Both the position numbers and the translations under genes were made by a program. From positions 1 through 64,000 of the forward strand of contig CAXXGM010000004.1 in NCBI GenBank assembly GCA_963677325.2: a stretch of 64,000 bases of DNA. The letters run 5' to 3'. Positions 8,187-16,483 of this stretch are shown here, piece by piece. This stretch comes from G963677325 sp963677325. Its GTDB lineage: Bacteria; Bacteroidota; Bacteroidia; Bacteroidales; Prolixibacteraceae. The notes under the pieces were generated by a model. The model worked only from the letters and a program-made list of their open reading frames with translations. It had not been told where the DNA came from and did not search any database. Each line of letters begins with the position of its first letter. Positions within the stretch are counted from its first letter, which is position 1.

Positions 8187-9194
8187 TTAAATATAATCAA
8201 TCACATGATTCCCGCAGTTCAGACAATTTCCATAGGGATCCAGCCCCACAATCTTTGTCTTGACTGTCTCTCTTACGATCATCTCTTCATTGCATTGATC
8301 ACAATAAGTCGTCTCGTGAATCTGATCTATTATATTTCCGAGATAAACATATTTTAAATGTCGTTTGGCAATTTCATACAATTCCAGTAAAGTATTGAGC
8401 GGTGTCAGTTCAATTCTCATTTGGAAGGCGGGATAATATCTTGAAATATGCAAAACCGTCCGGTCACTGATTTCATTGGCAATCCATTTGACCATTTCTT
8501 CAAAGTCGTCCGTCTGATCATTTAATCCCGGGATCACAAGATTGGTAATCTCGAGATGTTTCCCCGATTCGGAAATACTTTTTATCGTCTTCTTTACAGG
8601 TGTTAATCTGGATTGGGTAATATCCTTATAAAAACCCTCTGAGAAAGCTTTTAAATCCACATTGAAAGCATCCATATACGGGATGAGCTCTTCCAGAGGT
8701 TGGCGGTTGATGAAACCATTGGTAACCATAACCGTTTTCAGATCAAACTCCTTCGCATATGCCGCAATCTGGAGCATGTATTCATAAAAGGTGACCGGTT
8801 CATTATATGTAAATGCAACGCCAATATTATCGTCTGCTTCCCGCGCTATCTTGATGATGTTTTCTGTTGTATACAAGGTGGCGTGCTCGTATTCTTCAGG
8901 AGAAATTTGTGAAATCCTGTAATTCTGACAAAACGGACATTTCAGGTTACAGCCAAGGGACCCTATGGATAAGATTTTTGAACCGGGATAAAAATGATAC
9001 AATGGCTTTTTTTCTATCGGATCCAGTCCCATGGAAGAAACTTTTTCGAAGAGTTCGTTATACAAATCACCGTGATGATTTATCCGTACATTACAGATAC
9101 CGTGATCATTGTCTGCAATCAGACAATAATGAGGACATAATTTGCATCTTACCAATCCGTGTTCAAGCTTTTCATAGTATAAAGCTTTTTTCAT
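8187..9194 (-). CDS. amrS: AmmeMemoRadiSam system radical SAM enzyme AmrS
   Basis: A 335-residue radical SAM protein closely resembling AmrS. The SAM cluster motif CNLKCPFC is at residues 82-89, after the family segment GLDPIEKKPLYHFYPG. N-terminal cysteines (C17, C20, C24, C34) and a C-terminal CxxC...CxxC pair (YCDQCNEE and NCLNCGN) suggest more metal sites. AmrS usually occurs next to AMMECR1 and Memo genes, and neither is in this window. The gene has one of the few clear Shine-Dalgarno sequences here, AGGAGG, six bases before the ATG, and a TAAATTTG -7 box further up. Biochemical role of the family is unresolved. Confidence 0.9.
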   Translation of the reverse strand: MKKALYYEKLEHGLVRCKLCPHYCLIADNDHGICNVRINHHGDLYNELFEKVSSMGLDPIEKKPLYHFYPGSKILSIGSLGCNLKCPFCQNYRISQISPEEYEHATLYTTENIIKIAREADDNIGVAFTYNEPVTFYEYMLQIAAYAKEFDLKTVMVTNGFINRQPLEELIPYMDAFNVDLKAFSEGFYKDITQSRLTPVKKTIKSISESGKHLEITNLVIPGLNDQTDDFEEMVKWIANEISDRTVLHISRYYPAFQMRIELTPLNTLLELYEIAKRHLKYVYLGNIIDQIHETTYCDQCNEEMIVRETVKTKIVGLDPYGNCLNCGNHVIDYI

Positions 9195-9200
9195 TTCGAT

Positions 9201-9220
9201 CCTCCTCTATTACAAATTTA
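9201..9220 (-). promoter_or_regulatory. amrS ribosome binding site (AGGAGG) and -7 box TAAATTTG
   Basis: AGGAGG on the minus strand at 9201-9206 is unusually strong for this genome and fixes the start at 9194. The TAnnTTTG match at 9213-9220 is so close that the leader would be very short, and it may instead be fortuitous. Confidence 0.5.
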
Positions 9221-9304
9221 CAATATACCTCCCTCACTTAAAAGGATTTTTCATGGTTATCATCGAATAATGTATTAATTTTAACATTCAATGGTGGCAC
9301 TAAA

Positions 9305-10402
9305 ATGAAGAATACCAATATAATATTGGAACAATCTTCTTTTACTAAAGAGGATCTTACTGCTCTTCTTCATTCGGAAGGAGAGGAGATGATGCTTCTT
9401 TTTGCCAGGGCCAATGAGATCAGGGAACAATTTACGGGCAAGAGGATTTTCTTCAGGGGATTGATTGAATTATCGAACATCTGTGAAAAGGATTGTCTTT
9501 ATTGTGGAATAAGGAAATCCAATTCAAACGTTCACCGTTATAGCCTCACCGATAAAGAAATACTGGATGCTGCCCGTTTTGCCTATGAAAATCATTACGG
9601 GTCGATTGTGCTTCAGTCGGGAGAGATTGCAACCAAAGCATTTGCAAAAAGAATAGAAAAGTTGCTGCTGCAAATCAAATCAATGACCAATGATAAACTG
9701 GGAATAACGCTCTCGTTGGGAGAACAGGACCCCGAAGTTTATCTGCGCTGGTTTGAAGCGGGCGCTCATCGTTATCTTCTGCGAATAGAAACAACCAATG
9801 AAAATCTATTTCACAGAATTCATCCTGATAATGACTTGCATGATTTTAAGCATCGGTTGGACTGCCTTTATTCCATACGCAAAATAGGTTATCAGACAGG
9901 CACCGGAGTAATGATTGGCCTTCCGTTTCAAACAGTTGAAGATCTTTCAGCAGATTTGCTGTTTTTTCGTGATTTTGATATTGACATGGCGGGGATGGGT
10001 CCTTATATCGAACATTCAGAAACTCCTTTATATCAATACAAGGATCTGCTTTTATCGTTGCCACAACGATTCAATCTTGCTTTAAAAATGATTGCAACCT
10101 TACGGGTGCTGATGAAAGATATTAATATCGCCGCAGCAACGGCTCTGCAGGTTATTGATCCGATAGGGCGTGAAAAAGCTTTACGGGCTGGCGCAAATGT
10201 AATTATGCCAAATATCACTCCGGTTAATTATAGGAAAGATTACAGACTTTACGAAAATAAGCCTTGCCTTGATGAAGAAGCTGTTCAATGCCAAAGCTGT
10301 CTTGAAAGCAGGATCAACGCCGGTGGAAATGAAATTGGCTTTGATGATTGGGGCGATTCAAAACATTTTTTTGACCGGAAAAACAAAAATGGCCGAGCAT
10401 GA
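9305..10402 (+). CDS. hydE: [FeFe]-hydrogenase maturation radical SAM protein HydE
   Basis: HydE takes part in building the [2Fe] subcluster of the [FeFe]-hydrogenase H-cluster. The 365-residue protein has the segment IFFRGLIELSNICEKDCLYC, giving the radical SAM cysteines C60, C64 and C67. The C-terminus keeps the second-cluster spacing Cx7CxxC (from NKPCLDEEAVQ to QCQSCLES), as in Thermotoga HydE. YLLRIETTNENLFHRIHP and GLPFQTVEDL are further family landmarks. HydF, HydG and the hydrogenase are not in the window, so the operon is split in this genome. Its presence argues for an H2-metabolising anaerobe. Confidence 0.93.
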   Translation: MKNTNIILEQSSFTKEDLTALLHSEGEEMMLLFARANEIREQFTGKRIFFRGLIELSNICEKDCLYCGIRKSNSNVHRYSLTDKEILDAARFAYENHYGSIVLQSGEIATKAFAKRIEKLLLQIKSMTNDKLGITLSLGEQDPEVYLRWFEAGAHRYLLRIETTNENLFHRIHPDNDLHDFKHRLDCLYSIRKIGYQTGTGVMIGLPFQTVEDLSADLLFFRDFDIDMAGMGPYIEHSETPLYQYKDLLLSLPQRFNLALKMIATLRVLMKDINIAAATALQVIDPIGREKALRAGANVIMPNITPVNYRKDYRLYENKPCLDEEAVQCQSCLESRINAGGNEIGFDDWGDSKHFFDRKNKNGRA

Positions 10403-10481
10403 TTCAATTGATCAGAATTCAAACTAACTCAGCAGAGTGGCTTGTTTTTGTTTATTTCAGAAAAGTCGAATTTGATTTTGG

Positions 10482-11474
10482 TTAGAAAAACTTTCTAAAT
10501 CCGATGATCTTTCTTACCTCATGTAATGTCTTTGCTGCTGATTCTCTGGCTTTTTCTGCTCCTTCTTTTGCTACTTTAGACAAATAAACATTATCCTGAA
10601 GTATGTCCTCAATGCGCTCGCGGATCGGGGTGGTGAAATTAACGATATCCTCGGCCAGCTGTTTTTTCATTTCCCCGTAACGGATGGTACAATTGTTATA
10701 AGCCTCATCGAAATGCTTCACCATATCAGGGGAGCTTACCACATCCATAATGGTAAAGAGATTTTGAATAACCTCGGGTTTTTTCTGGTTCATCTCTTTG
10801 GGGCCTTCATCCGTAACTGCGCGCATGACTTTTTTACGGATGCTGGCAGGAGATTCAGCAAGTGCAATGGCATTGCCTTCTGATTTTCCCATCTTACCGG
10901 AACCATCAAGCCCCGGAATCTTAACCATTTCTTTTCCCGTAATATAGGCTTGTGGTATTGGGAATGTTTCGGTGTCGTACATCCTGTTGAAACGCCGCGA
11001 AAAAGTTCTCGCCATTTCAAGGTTCTGTTCCTGATCTTTACCTACGGGTACAAGATTGGCTTTATGGATGATAATATCCGCCGCCATCAGAACCGGATAG
11101 GTGAGCAATCCTGCATTGACATTCTCAGGCTGCTGGCGGGCTTTATCCTTAAAAGAAGTGGTACGCTCCAATTCTCCAAGATAAGCATTCATATTCAGCA
11201 GAAGATATAGCTCGGGAATTTCAGGAATATCGCTTTGTACATACACGGTTGCTTTCTCGGGATCAATCCCGCAGGCCAGGTATTCAGCAAGAACTTGCTT
11301 TACATTCTGATGCAGGTGATGAGGTGTCGGATGAGTGGTAAGTGAATGGAAGTCGGCGATAAAGAAAAACGTCTTGTGTTCGTCCTGCATTTCTATGAAA
11401 TTCTTCACGGCTCCAAAATAATTACCGAGATGCAGATTCCCGGTTGACCTTATTCCACTTACAACTATTGGCAT
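10482..11474 (-). CDS. trpS: Tryptophan--tRNA ligase TrpS
   Basis: Charges tRNA-Trp. The 330-residue class I synthetase has the HIGH-equivalent TGNLHLGN at about residues 11-18 and the KMSKS-equivalent KMGKS in DGSGKMGKSEGNAIAL. The intervening segment GKDQEQNLEMARTFSRRFN is typical of bacterial TrpRS. Length is normal. A TATTTTTG -7 box sits 33 bp upstream at 11508-11515. No T-box or other leader is obvious. It is convergent with hydE. Confidence 0.96.
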   Translation of the reverse strand: MPIVVSGIRSTGNLHLGNYFGAVKNFIEMQDEHKTFFFIADFHSLTTHPTPHHLHQNVKQVLAEYLACGIDPEKATVYVQSDIPEIPELYLLLNMNAYLGELERTTSFKDKARQQPENVNAGLLTYPVLMAADIIIHKANLVPVGKDQEQNLEMARTFSRRFNRMYDTETFPIPQAYITGKEMVKIPGLDGSGKMGKSEGNAIALAESPASIRKKVMRAVTDEGPKEMNQKKPEVIQNLFTIMDVVSSPDMVKHFDEAYNNCTIRYGEMKKQLAEDIVNFTTPIRERIEDILQDNVYLSKVAKEGAEKARESAAKTLHEVRKIIGFRKFF

Positions 11475-11507
11475 GATTTTCTCTTTAATGAATAAACTTT
11501 AAGAATA

Positions 11508-11515
11508 CAAAAATA
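11508..11515 (-). promoter_or_regulatory. -7 box TATTTTTG upstream of trpS
   Basis: Perfect TAnnTTTG match on the minus strand, 33 bp before the start codon. Confidence 0.5.
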
Positions 11516-11817
11516 TAAAATTTGTCGATGTGCTGTTGCTGGATTGCTGTACAGATAAGTTGGTATGCAGATATTATGCTGAAACCTCCCTCGCCATCGG
11601 TTAAAACCGACGGGGTATTGAATTATAGGAAATGGCCTTAGCCGCGTATGCACTTGTGCTATTTAAAATGATTGAGTAATTGCTGCGTTAGAGAAGTGTG
11701 GTAACCCCTTTTTTGAAATATCATAATCGCTGCGCAATAAAACCACATCACAGCATCAGCCCATTCGTGTTAATTCGTCCTCAATTCGTGTAATTCGCAG
11801 TAATATCTCAAATCACA
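11516..11817. other. Intergenic region with a REP-like hairpin and a dispersed repeat copy
   Basis: Contains a short palindrome at 11594-11613 (described separately) and, at about 11767-11804, another copy of the dispersed TTCGTGTTAATTCGTCCTCA repeat in the orientation opposite to the copy at 7774. No gene seen. Confidence 0.5.
11594..11613. repeat. REP-like palindrome
   Basis: CCATCGGTT-AA-AACCGACGG, arms of 9 bp with one G:T-type mismatch. It is followed by a short GGCCTTAGCC element. The same two-part layout (a CCGTC palindrome plus a GGCT-TTAGCC element) recurs at 22001-22145, suggesting one repeat family. Confidence 0.5.
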
Positions 11818-12546
11818 TCACTGCATCACGATTTCATAGTTTTCCTGCGGAATCAGCGGCTCTCCCTTATATCTCAGGAGCAGCTGGGCAATAGCCAATG
11901 TGTCCTTTTCACAATAACGGGCAATTCGGTCATAATTTGCTTCCTTATAAAAAACCTCCGCCACCTGGCTCCCGTCAATGTCATCCTTTGGGGTGGAAAT
12001 ATTGAAAATGGTACACAATAAATCCAGAGAGGTATAATGCTTGAAATCTCCAAACTTCCAAAGTTGCAGTGTGTCGAGCAAATATTCACGAACCTCCCAG
12101 GGTTTGGCTCCTGCTATGTCAAAAATGGCGGGAAGTTTGATGCCGTTTATCAGCAGCCTCCTGGAAATATATGGAAAATCAAATTCCTGACCATTATGGG
12201 CACAGATCCTGTGCTGGGGGTTCGACATGAAACCTTCAAGTACTTTGGTGAATTCTTTCAAAAGAGAAATTTCATCAGGTCCATAAAAAGATTTAACCCT
12301 GTAGGCTCGCTCATTGCCTTTCCGGAATATTTTTCCAGCCGATATACAGACAATTTTCCCGAATTCCGCATAAATTCCTGACCGGCTGAACAATTCTTCC
12401 TCTGTTTCATCTTTGCCTGCTATCTGGCTGGCTTTCTTTATCCAGAGTTTTTGTAAATGACTGGGCAGTTGATCTAATTTCTCAGTCTGGGGAACCGTTT
12501 CTATGTCAATGAATAAAACATCTTCGGGATTAATTTTTTCCAACAT
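11818..12546 (-). CDS. Predicted 3'-5' exonuclease of the DNA polymerase B exo domain type
   Basis: A 242-residue stand-alone ribonuclease H-fold nuclease. Acidic motifs fit the DEDD order: LFIDIETV near residue 11, ICAHNGQEFDFPYISRR in the middle, and YCEKDTLAIAQLLLRY near the C-terminus. This matches the family annotated as predicted 3'-5' exonuclease related to PolB proofreading domains. Substrate unknown. Its start is 5 bp after the udk stop on the same strand, so the two are co-transcribed. Confidence 0.83.
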   Translation of the reverse strand: MLEKINPEDVLFIDIETVPQTEKLDQLPSHLQKLWIKKASQIAGKDETEEELFSRSGIYAEFGKIVCISAGKIFRKGNERAYRVKSFYGPDEISLLKEFTKVLEGFMSNPQHRICAHNGQEFDFPYISRRLLINGIKLPAIFDIAGAKPWEVREYLLDTLQLWKFGDFKHYTSLDLLCTIFNISTPKDDIDGSQVAEVFYKEANYDRIARYCEKDTLAIAQLLLRYKGEPLIPQENYEIVMQ

Positions 12547-12551
12547 ACCTT

Positions 12552-13175
12552 TTATTTTGATCGGTTATCGTGAAGGTTTTTCTGAATATACTGGCTGATT
12601 ACATCGATGGCTACTTCATTATTCCCTCCTTCGGGTACAATGATGTCTGCATATCTTTTGGTCGGTTCGATAAATGAATAATGGCTTGGCCTTACCGTCT
12701 TCTCATATCTTTGAAGAATCTGATTGAGATCCCTTCCCCTTTCAATCATGTCACGCTGTATCACCCGGGAAAGACGTACATCAGCTTCACAGTCTACATA
12801 TATTTTTATATCCATCAGCCTTCGAAGTTCCTTTGATGAAAGACAAAGAATCCCTTCAATGATGACAACCTCCATGGGCTGGATTGTTTTTTTTTCTTTC
12901 ATTCGGGTGCAGGTGAGATAAGAATAAACCGGCTGTTGGATGAATTCACCCCTTCTGAGTTTTTTAATGTCTTCGGTTAAAAGACTAAATTCTATGGCAT
13001 CGGGATGGTCAAAATTTAATTCCTGTCTTTCTTCGAGTGGAAGATGACTGTTGTCTCTGTAATAGGCATCCTGTGAAATTACCGTTACCTCTCCTTCCGG
13101 AAGTTTGTTGATAATTTTATTTACAACGGTCGTTTTACCTGATCCTGTTCCACCCGCTATCCCGATGACAAGCAT
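12552..13175 (-). CDS. udk: Uridine kinase Udk
   Basis: Phosphorylates uridine and cytidine in pyrimidine salvage. The 207-residue protein begins with a Walker A loop, GGTGSGKT at residues 8-15. Further family features are ISQDAYYRDNSHLP, NFDHPDAIEF, EGILCLSSKELR and the C-terminal IVPEGGNNEVAIDVI. Length is normal. A TAATTTTG -7 box is 41 bp upstream (13217-13224). First gene of a unit with the exonuclease. Confidence 0.95.
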   Translation of the reverse strand: MLVIGIAGGTGSGKTTVVNKIINKLPEGEVTVISQDAYYRDNSHLPLEERQELNFDHPDAIEFSLLTEDIKKLRRGEFIQQPVYSYLTCTRMKEKKTIQPMEVVIIEGILCLSSKELRRLMDIKIYVDCEADVRLSRVIQRDMIERGRDLNQILQRYEKTVRPSHYSFIEPTKRYADIIVPEGGNNEVAIDVISQYIQKNLHDNRSK

Positions 13176-13216
13176 AGAATTGTTGTTTAATAAAGATCTT
13201 TAGATTTTGAACATAT

Positions 13217-13224
13217 CAAAATTA
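13217..13224 (-). promoter_or_regulatory. -7 box TAATTTTG upstream of udk
   Basis: Perfect TAnnTTTG match on the minus strand, in the divergent region between udk and the Dabb gene. Confidence 0.5.
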
Positions 13225-13284
13225 ATTATAAAATGGAGATTTCTATCAATGCAATTTATCTGAAATCGATAAACATTAAATCCG

Positions 13285-13292
13285 TATTTTTG
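13285..13292 (+). promoter_or_regulatory. -7 box TATTTTTG upstream of the Dabb gene
   Basis: Perfect TAnnTTTG match on the plus strand, 61 bp before the ATG at 13354. It probably serves the Dabb-manA-engB run. Confidence 0.5.
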
Positions 13293-13353
13293 TATATTTA
13301 AAATCAAGGATAGATATCTGAAATTTCAAAAACCTTTAAATTGTTAATATCTT

Positions 13354-13659
13354 ATGATTAAACATGTTGTGCTTTTAAAACTTAAAGAATTTGAAAGTGA
13401 AGATCAGAAGGCAGTGGTCCGCAATAAAATAAGGAATGCCTTGCTCTCTTTAGAAAATAAAATTGATGAGCTCAAATACATTGAAGTCGGAAATCATTAC
13501 CAGTTAAATACAAGCTCTTTCGACCTCTGTCTGATCACTCATTTTGACACTCTGACTGATATGGAAGCTTATCAAATACATCCTGATCATATTAAAGTAT
13601 TAAATGAATTAATAAAACCCAATCTGGTCAACAGAGCTGCTGTTGATTTTGAGGCATAA
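13354..13659 (+). CDS. Dabb family protein (stress-responsive A/B barrel domain)
   Basis: A 101-residue protein made of a single Dabb domain: the opening MIKHVVLLKLKEF, the LENKIDELKYIEVGNHY strand-helix region, and a C-terminal HPDHIKVLNELI helix are typical of these small dimeric alpha+beta barrels. The function is unknown in bacteria. It ends 3 bp before manA and is presumably co-transcribed, which may hint at a link to sugar-phosphate metabolism but is weak evidence. Confidence 0.87.
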   Translation: MIKHVVLLKLKEFESEDQKAVVRNKIRNALLSLENKIDELKYIEVGNHYQLNTSSFDLCLITHFDTLTDMEAYQIHPDHIKVLNELIKPNLVNRAAVDFEA

Positions 13660-13662
13660 AAT

Positions 13663-14649
13663 ATGGAAAACTTATATCCGTTAAAATTCGCTCCCATCTG
13701 CAAGGAAAAAATCTGGGGAGGAGACAAGATCAGGAGTGTTCTGAATAAAAAGATTGGCAATATTCCCAATTGCGGAGAATCCTGGGAGATTTCGGGAGTT
13801 CCCGCAGAGACTTCTGTAGTATCAAATGGTTTTCTGAAAGGAAACCATCTTGATGAACTCATCGAGATTTACATGGGAGATCTGGTAGGGGAGAAAATCT
13901 ATGAAAAATTCGGAACGGAATTTCCCCTGCTGATAAAATTCATTGATGCCCTTGATAAATTATCCATTCAGGTCCATCCAAATGATGAATTGGCGGAGGA
14001 AAGACATAAAGCATACGGTAAAACCGAGATGTGGTATGTTATTCAGGCCGATAAGGGAGCGCAACTCATCACCGGGTTTAACCGGTCCGTAAGCAGGGAA
14101 GAGTACCTTAAACTTTTTAACAGCGGACGGCTGGAAGAGATTCTAAATTATGAGGAAGTCAAGCCGGGTGATGCATTTTTTATTCCTGCCGGCCTCATTC
14201 ATGCTATTGGTGGTGGTATTTTGCTGGCTGAAATTCAGCAGACTTCAGATGTAACTTACCGGATTTTCGATTTCAACAGAGTGGATGAAAATGGTCATCA
14301 ACGGGAATTGCATACTGAACTTGCACTGGACGCAATTGATTTTACTTTGGGCGCCGACAATAGATTGATATACAAATCGATTGAGAATACTCCTTCCCTT
14401 TTGGCTCAATGCAATTATTTCACAACCAATATGCTGCCCCTGTCGGGAAAAGTTGAAAGAGATTTTGCAGAAAAGGATACCTTTGTGATCTATATGTGTC
14501 TGGAGGGTTCTTATTCATTTATTTGGGAAGAGGGCAAACTTGATATCCATAAAGGAGAAACAATTTTGGCGCCTGCCCTGATTAATAATTTTAGTCTTGA
14601 ACCCAAAAACGGTTCAATAACCCGTCTTCTTGAGATATATATAGATTAA
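13663..14649 (+). CDS. manA: Mannose-6-phosphate isomerase, class I
   Basis: Interconverts mannose 6-phosphate and fructose 6-phosphate. The 328-residue cupin protein has the N-terminal KFAPICKEKIWGG typical of short Firmicutes/Bacteroidota-type class I isomerases. The zinc ligands are in LSIQVHPND (Gln, His), KTEMWYVI (Glu) and FIPAGLIHAIGGG (His). Length is normal for the short form. It follows the Dabb gene by 3 bp. Confidence 0.94.
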   Translation: MENLYPLKFAPICKEKIWGGDKIRSVLNKKIGNIPNCGESWEISGVPAETSVVSNGFLKGNHLDELIEIYMGDLVGEKIYEKFGTEFPLLIKFIDALDKLSIQVHPNDELAEERHKAYGKTEMWYVIQADKGAQLITGFNRSVSREEYLKLFNSGRLEEILNYEEVKPGDAFFIPAGLIHAIGGGILLAEIQQTSDVTYRIFDFNRVDENGHQRELHTELALDAIDFTLGADNRLIYKSIENTPSLLAQCNYFTTNMLPLSGKVERDFAEKDTFVIYMCLEGSYSFIWEEGKLDIHKGETILAPALINNFSLEPKNGSITRLLEIYID

Positions 14650-14713
14650 TGTGCCCGTATCTCATATCACCTGTTTAATCTCTCAAAACTCATCTCTCAT
14701 ATCTCATCACCAC

Positions 14714-15316
14714 ATGATTATAAAAAAGGCCGAATTTGTAATTAGCAGTAAGGATCCCTCCAGGTGTCCGGATCCCGATAAACCCGAATTCGCTTTTGTG
14801 GGAAGATCCAATGTCGGGAAATCTTCCCTGATCAATATGCTTACCGGATACAGGAGTCTTGCAAAAACTTCAACTCAGCCCGGTAAAACAAAGCTTATTA
14901 ATCATTTTAACATCAACGATGAATGGTTTTTGGTGGATTTGCCAGGCTATGGGTATGCCAAAGCATCGCGGGCCGAGCGTGAGAAATGGTTGCTTTTTAT
15001 CCGTAAATATCTCCTTTTCAGGCAAAATCTTCAATGTGTGATGGTCTTGATTGATATCCGTCATGATCCCCAACCAAACGATATGGAATTTATGAGCTGG
15101 CTTGGAGAAAACCAGATTCCTTTTGCCATGGTCTTTACAAAAACAGATAAATTAACCAGGAATCATTTGTCTGCAAACGTGGCCAAATATAAAGTTGAAA
15201 TGCTGAAATCCTGGGAATCGCTCCCTCCGGTTTTTAATTCTTCAGCCGAAACGGGTATCGGAAGAGACGATCTGCTCGATTTTATTGAGAACATAATTAA
15301 CGGTAAACCAGTCTGA
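14714..15316 (+). CDS. engB: Ribosome biogenesis GTPase EngB/YsxC
   Basis: A GTPase needed for large ribosomal subunit assembly. G1 is GRSNVGKSS, G2/G3 appear as TSTQPGKTK and DLPGYGYAK, G4 is TKTD in VFTKTDKL, and G5 is SSAETGIG. The frame is open 63 bp further upstream to a GTG at 14651, but that segment would encode a His/Ser-rich tail and consists of TCTCAT repeats. ATG 14714 gives the normal 200-residue protein starting MIIKKAEFVISS. Confidence 0.95.
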   Translation: MIIKKAEFVISSKDPSRCPDPDKPEFAFVGRSNVGKSSLINMLTGYRSLAKTSTQPGKTKLINHFNINDEWFLVDLPGYGYAKASRAEREKWLLFIRKYLLFRQNLQCVMVLIDIRHDPQPNDMEFMSWLGENQIPFAMVFTKTDKLTRNHLSANVAKYKVEMLKSWESLPPVFNSSAETGIGRDDLLDFIENIINGKPV

Positions 15317-15393
15317 AAATATCGAAAACTTTTAAAATAGATAAACAAATAAAAAAAGCGTAGTTTTAGGCAAAGTGTTTGGATCAATATTCC

Positions 15394-15401
15394 TAATTTT
15401 G
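15394..15401 (+). promoter_or_regulatory. -7 box TAATTTTG upstream of prs
   Basis: Perfect TAnnTTTG match, 36 bp before the ATG at 15438. It lies inside the frame extension that starts at 15375, supporting the shorter prs. Confidence 0.55.
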
Positions 15402-15437
15402 CCAGCAGATTCACGATTGACTCAAAATCATAAAAAA

Positions 15438-16370
15438 ATGTCTAAAGGCTGCCTTAAAATCTTTGCCGGAACGGAATCCAGGTATCTTGCCGAAAACATC
15501 GCTAAAAATGCCGGAATTGCCCTGGGTAAAGTATCTTGTCCACGTTTTTCAGACGGTGAGTTTGAACCTTGTTATGAGGAAACCATCCGCGGTTCATTCA
15601 CCTTTATCGTACAGTCAACCTTCCCGCCGGCTGATAATCTTTTGGAATTGCTTCTTATGATTGATGCAGCCAAGCGGGCATCAGCATATAAGATAATTGC
15701 CGTCATGCCTTATTTCGGATTTGCCCGCCAGGATAGAAAAGACAGGCCAAGAGTCTCCATCGGGGCCAAACTGGTTGCAGACATGTTATCTGTTGCGGGA
15801 ATTGACCGGCTCATTACAATGGATTTGCATGCAGACCAGATCCAGGGATTTTTTAACGTGCCTGTGGATCACCTCAGTGCCGTGGCTCTCTTTATTCCCT
15901 ACATCGAAAAAATGGGATTAAAGAATCTGGTCGTGGCCTCTCCCGATACCGGTGGTACCAAAAGGGCAAACGTCTTTTCAAAACATTTGAAAACGGATCT
16001 TGTGATTTGCCATAAATCCCGTAGTAAGGCAAACATAATCGATTCAATGACCCTTATCGGAGACGTGGTGGATAAAGATGTAGTCATTGTGGATGACATC
16101 ATTGATACCGCAGGAACCATTACCAAAGCAGCCGATGTGATGAAAATGAAAGGGGCCCGCTCTGTTCGTGCCTGCGCAACACACGCTGTGTTATCCGGCC
16201 CTGCAATTGAAAGAATTGAGGCCTCTGCACTGGACGAAGTATTGCTGACCGATTCTATCCCTCTTCATGTTCATTGTGACAAAATTACCATGTTGTCCTG
16301 TGCTCCGCTTTTTGCAGACGTTATTGAAAAGGTATATGAAAATAGATCAATCAGTTCTTCCTTCATTTAA
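15438..16370 (+). CDS. prs: Ribose-phosphate pyrophosphokinase
   Basis: Makes PRPP from ribose 5-phosphate and ATP for nucleotide, His and Trp synthesis. The 310-residue form starting at ATG 15438 matches the usual class I length. Landmarks: KIFAGTESRYLAENIA at the N-terminus, the flexible-loop region FGFARQDRK, ITMDLHADQIQGFF, and the PRPP loop VVIVDDIIDTAGTI near the C-terminal third. An upstream GTG at 15375 is in frame but overlaps the -7 box. Downstream of engB by 121 bp with its own promoter. Confidence 0.95.
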   Translation: MSKGCLKIFAGTESRYLAENIAKNAGIALGKVSCPRFSDGEFEPCYEETIRGSFTFIVQSTFPPADNLLELLLMIDAAKRASAYKIIAVMPYFGFARQDRKDRPRVSIGAKLVADMLSVAGIDRLITMDLHADQIQGFFNVPVDHLSAVALFIPYIEKMGLKNLVVASPDTGGTKRANVFSKHLKTDLVICHKSRSKANIIDSMTLIGDVVDKDVVIVDDIIDTAGTITKAADVMKMKGARSVRACATHAVLSGPAIERIEASALDEVLLTDSIPLHVHCDKITMLSCAPLFADVIEKVYENRSISSSFI

Positions 16371-16379
16371 TTATTTTAT

Positions 16380-16387
16380 TACCTTTG
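16380..16387 (+). promoter_or_regulatory. -7 box TACCTTTG upstream of rplY
   Basis: Perfect TAnnTTTG match directly after prs, giving an rplY leader of roughly 90 nt. Confidence 0.6.
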
Positions 16388-16429
16388 CGGCCTAATTTGC
16401 AGCATACCTTTAAAGGCGTGATGCGGATC

Positions 16430-16445
16430 CCTTCCCGTCGGAAGG
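16430..16445 (+). promoter_or_regulatory. Hairpin in the rplY leader
   Basis: CCTTCC-CGTC-GGAAGG: a perfect 6-bp stem with a tetraloop, about 38 bp before the start codon of L25. There is no T-run after it, so it is not a terminator. A ribosomal-protein leader structure is possible but unproven. Confidence 0.4.
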
Positions 16446-16483
16446 AACATCTGAGTAAACACTTTTTAAAAATTTAAAACAAA

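Noticed and set aside
7958..8263. 101-codon plus-strand frame between mnmA and amrS
   Set aside because: It overlaps the end of amrS by 77 bp, runs through a dispersed repeat copy, and shows no recognisable domain, signal peptide or promoter.
14651..14713. Longer engB N-terminus from the GTG at 14651
   Set aside because: The extra 21 residues come from TCTCAT-type repeats and are His/Ser rich; ATG 14714 gives the standard protein.
15375..15437. Longer prs N-terminus from the GTG at 15375
   Set aside because: The extension overlaps a perfect -7 box and adds 21 residues not found in the family.
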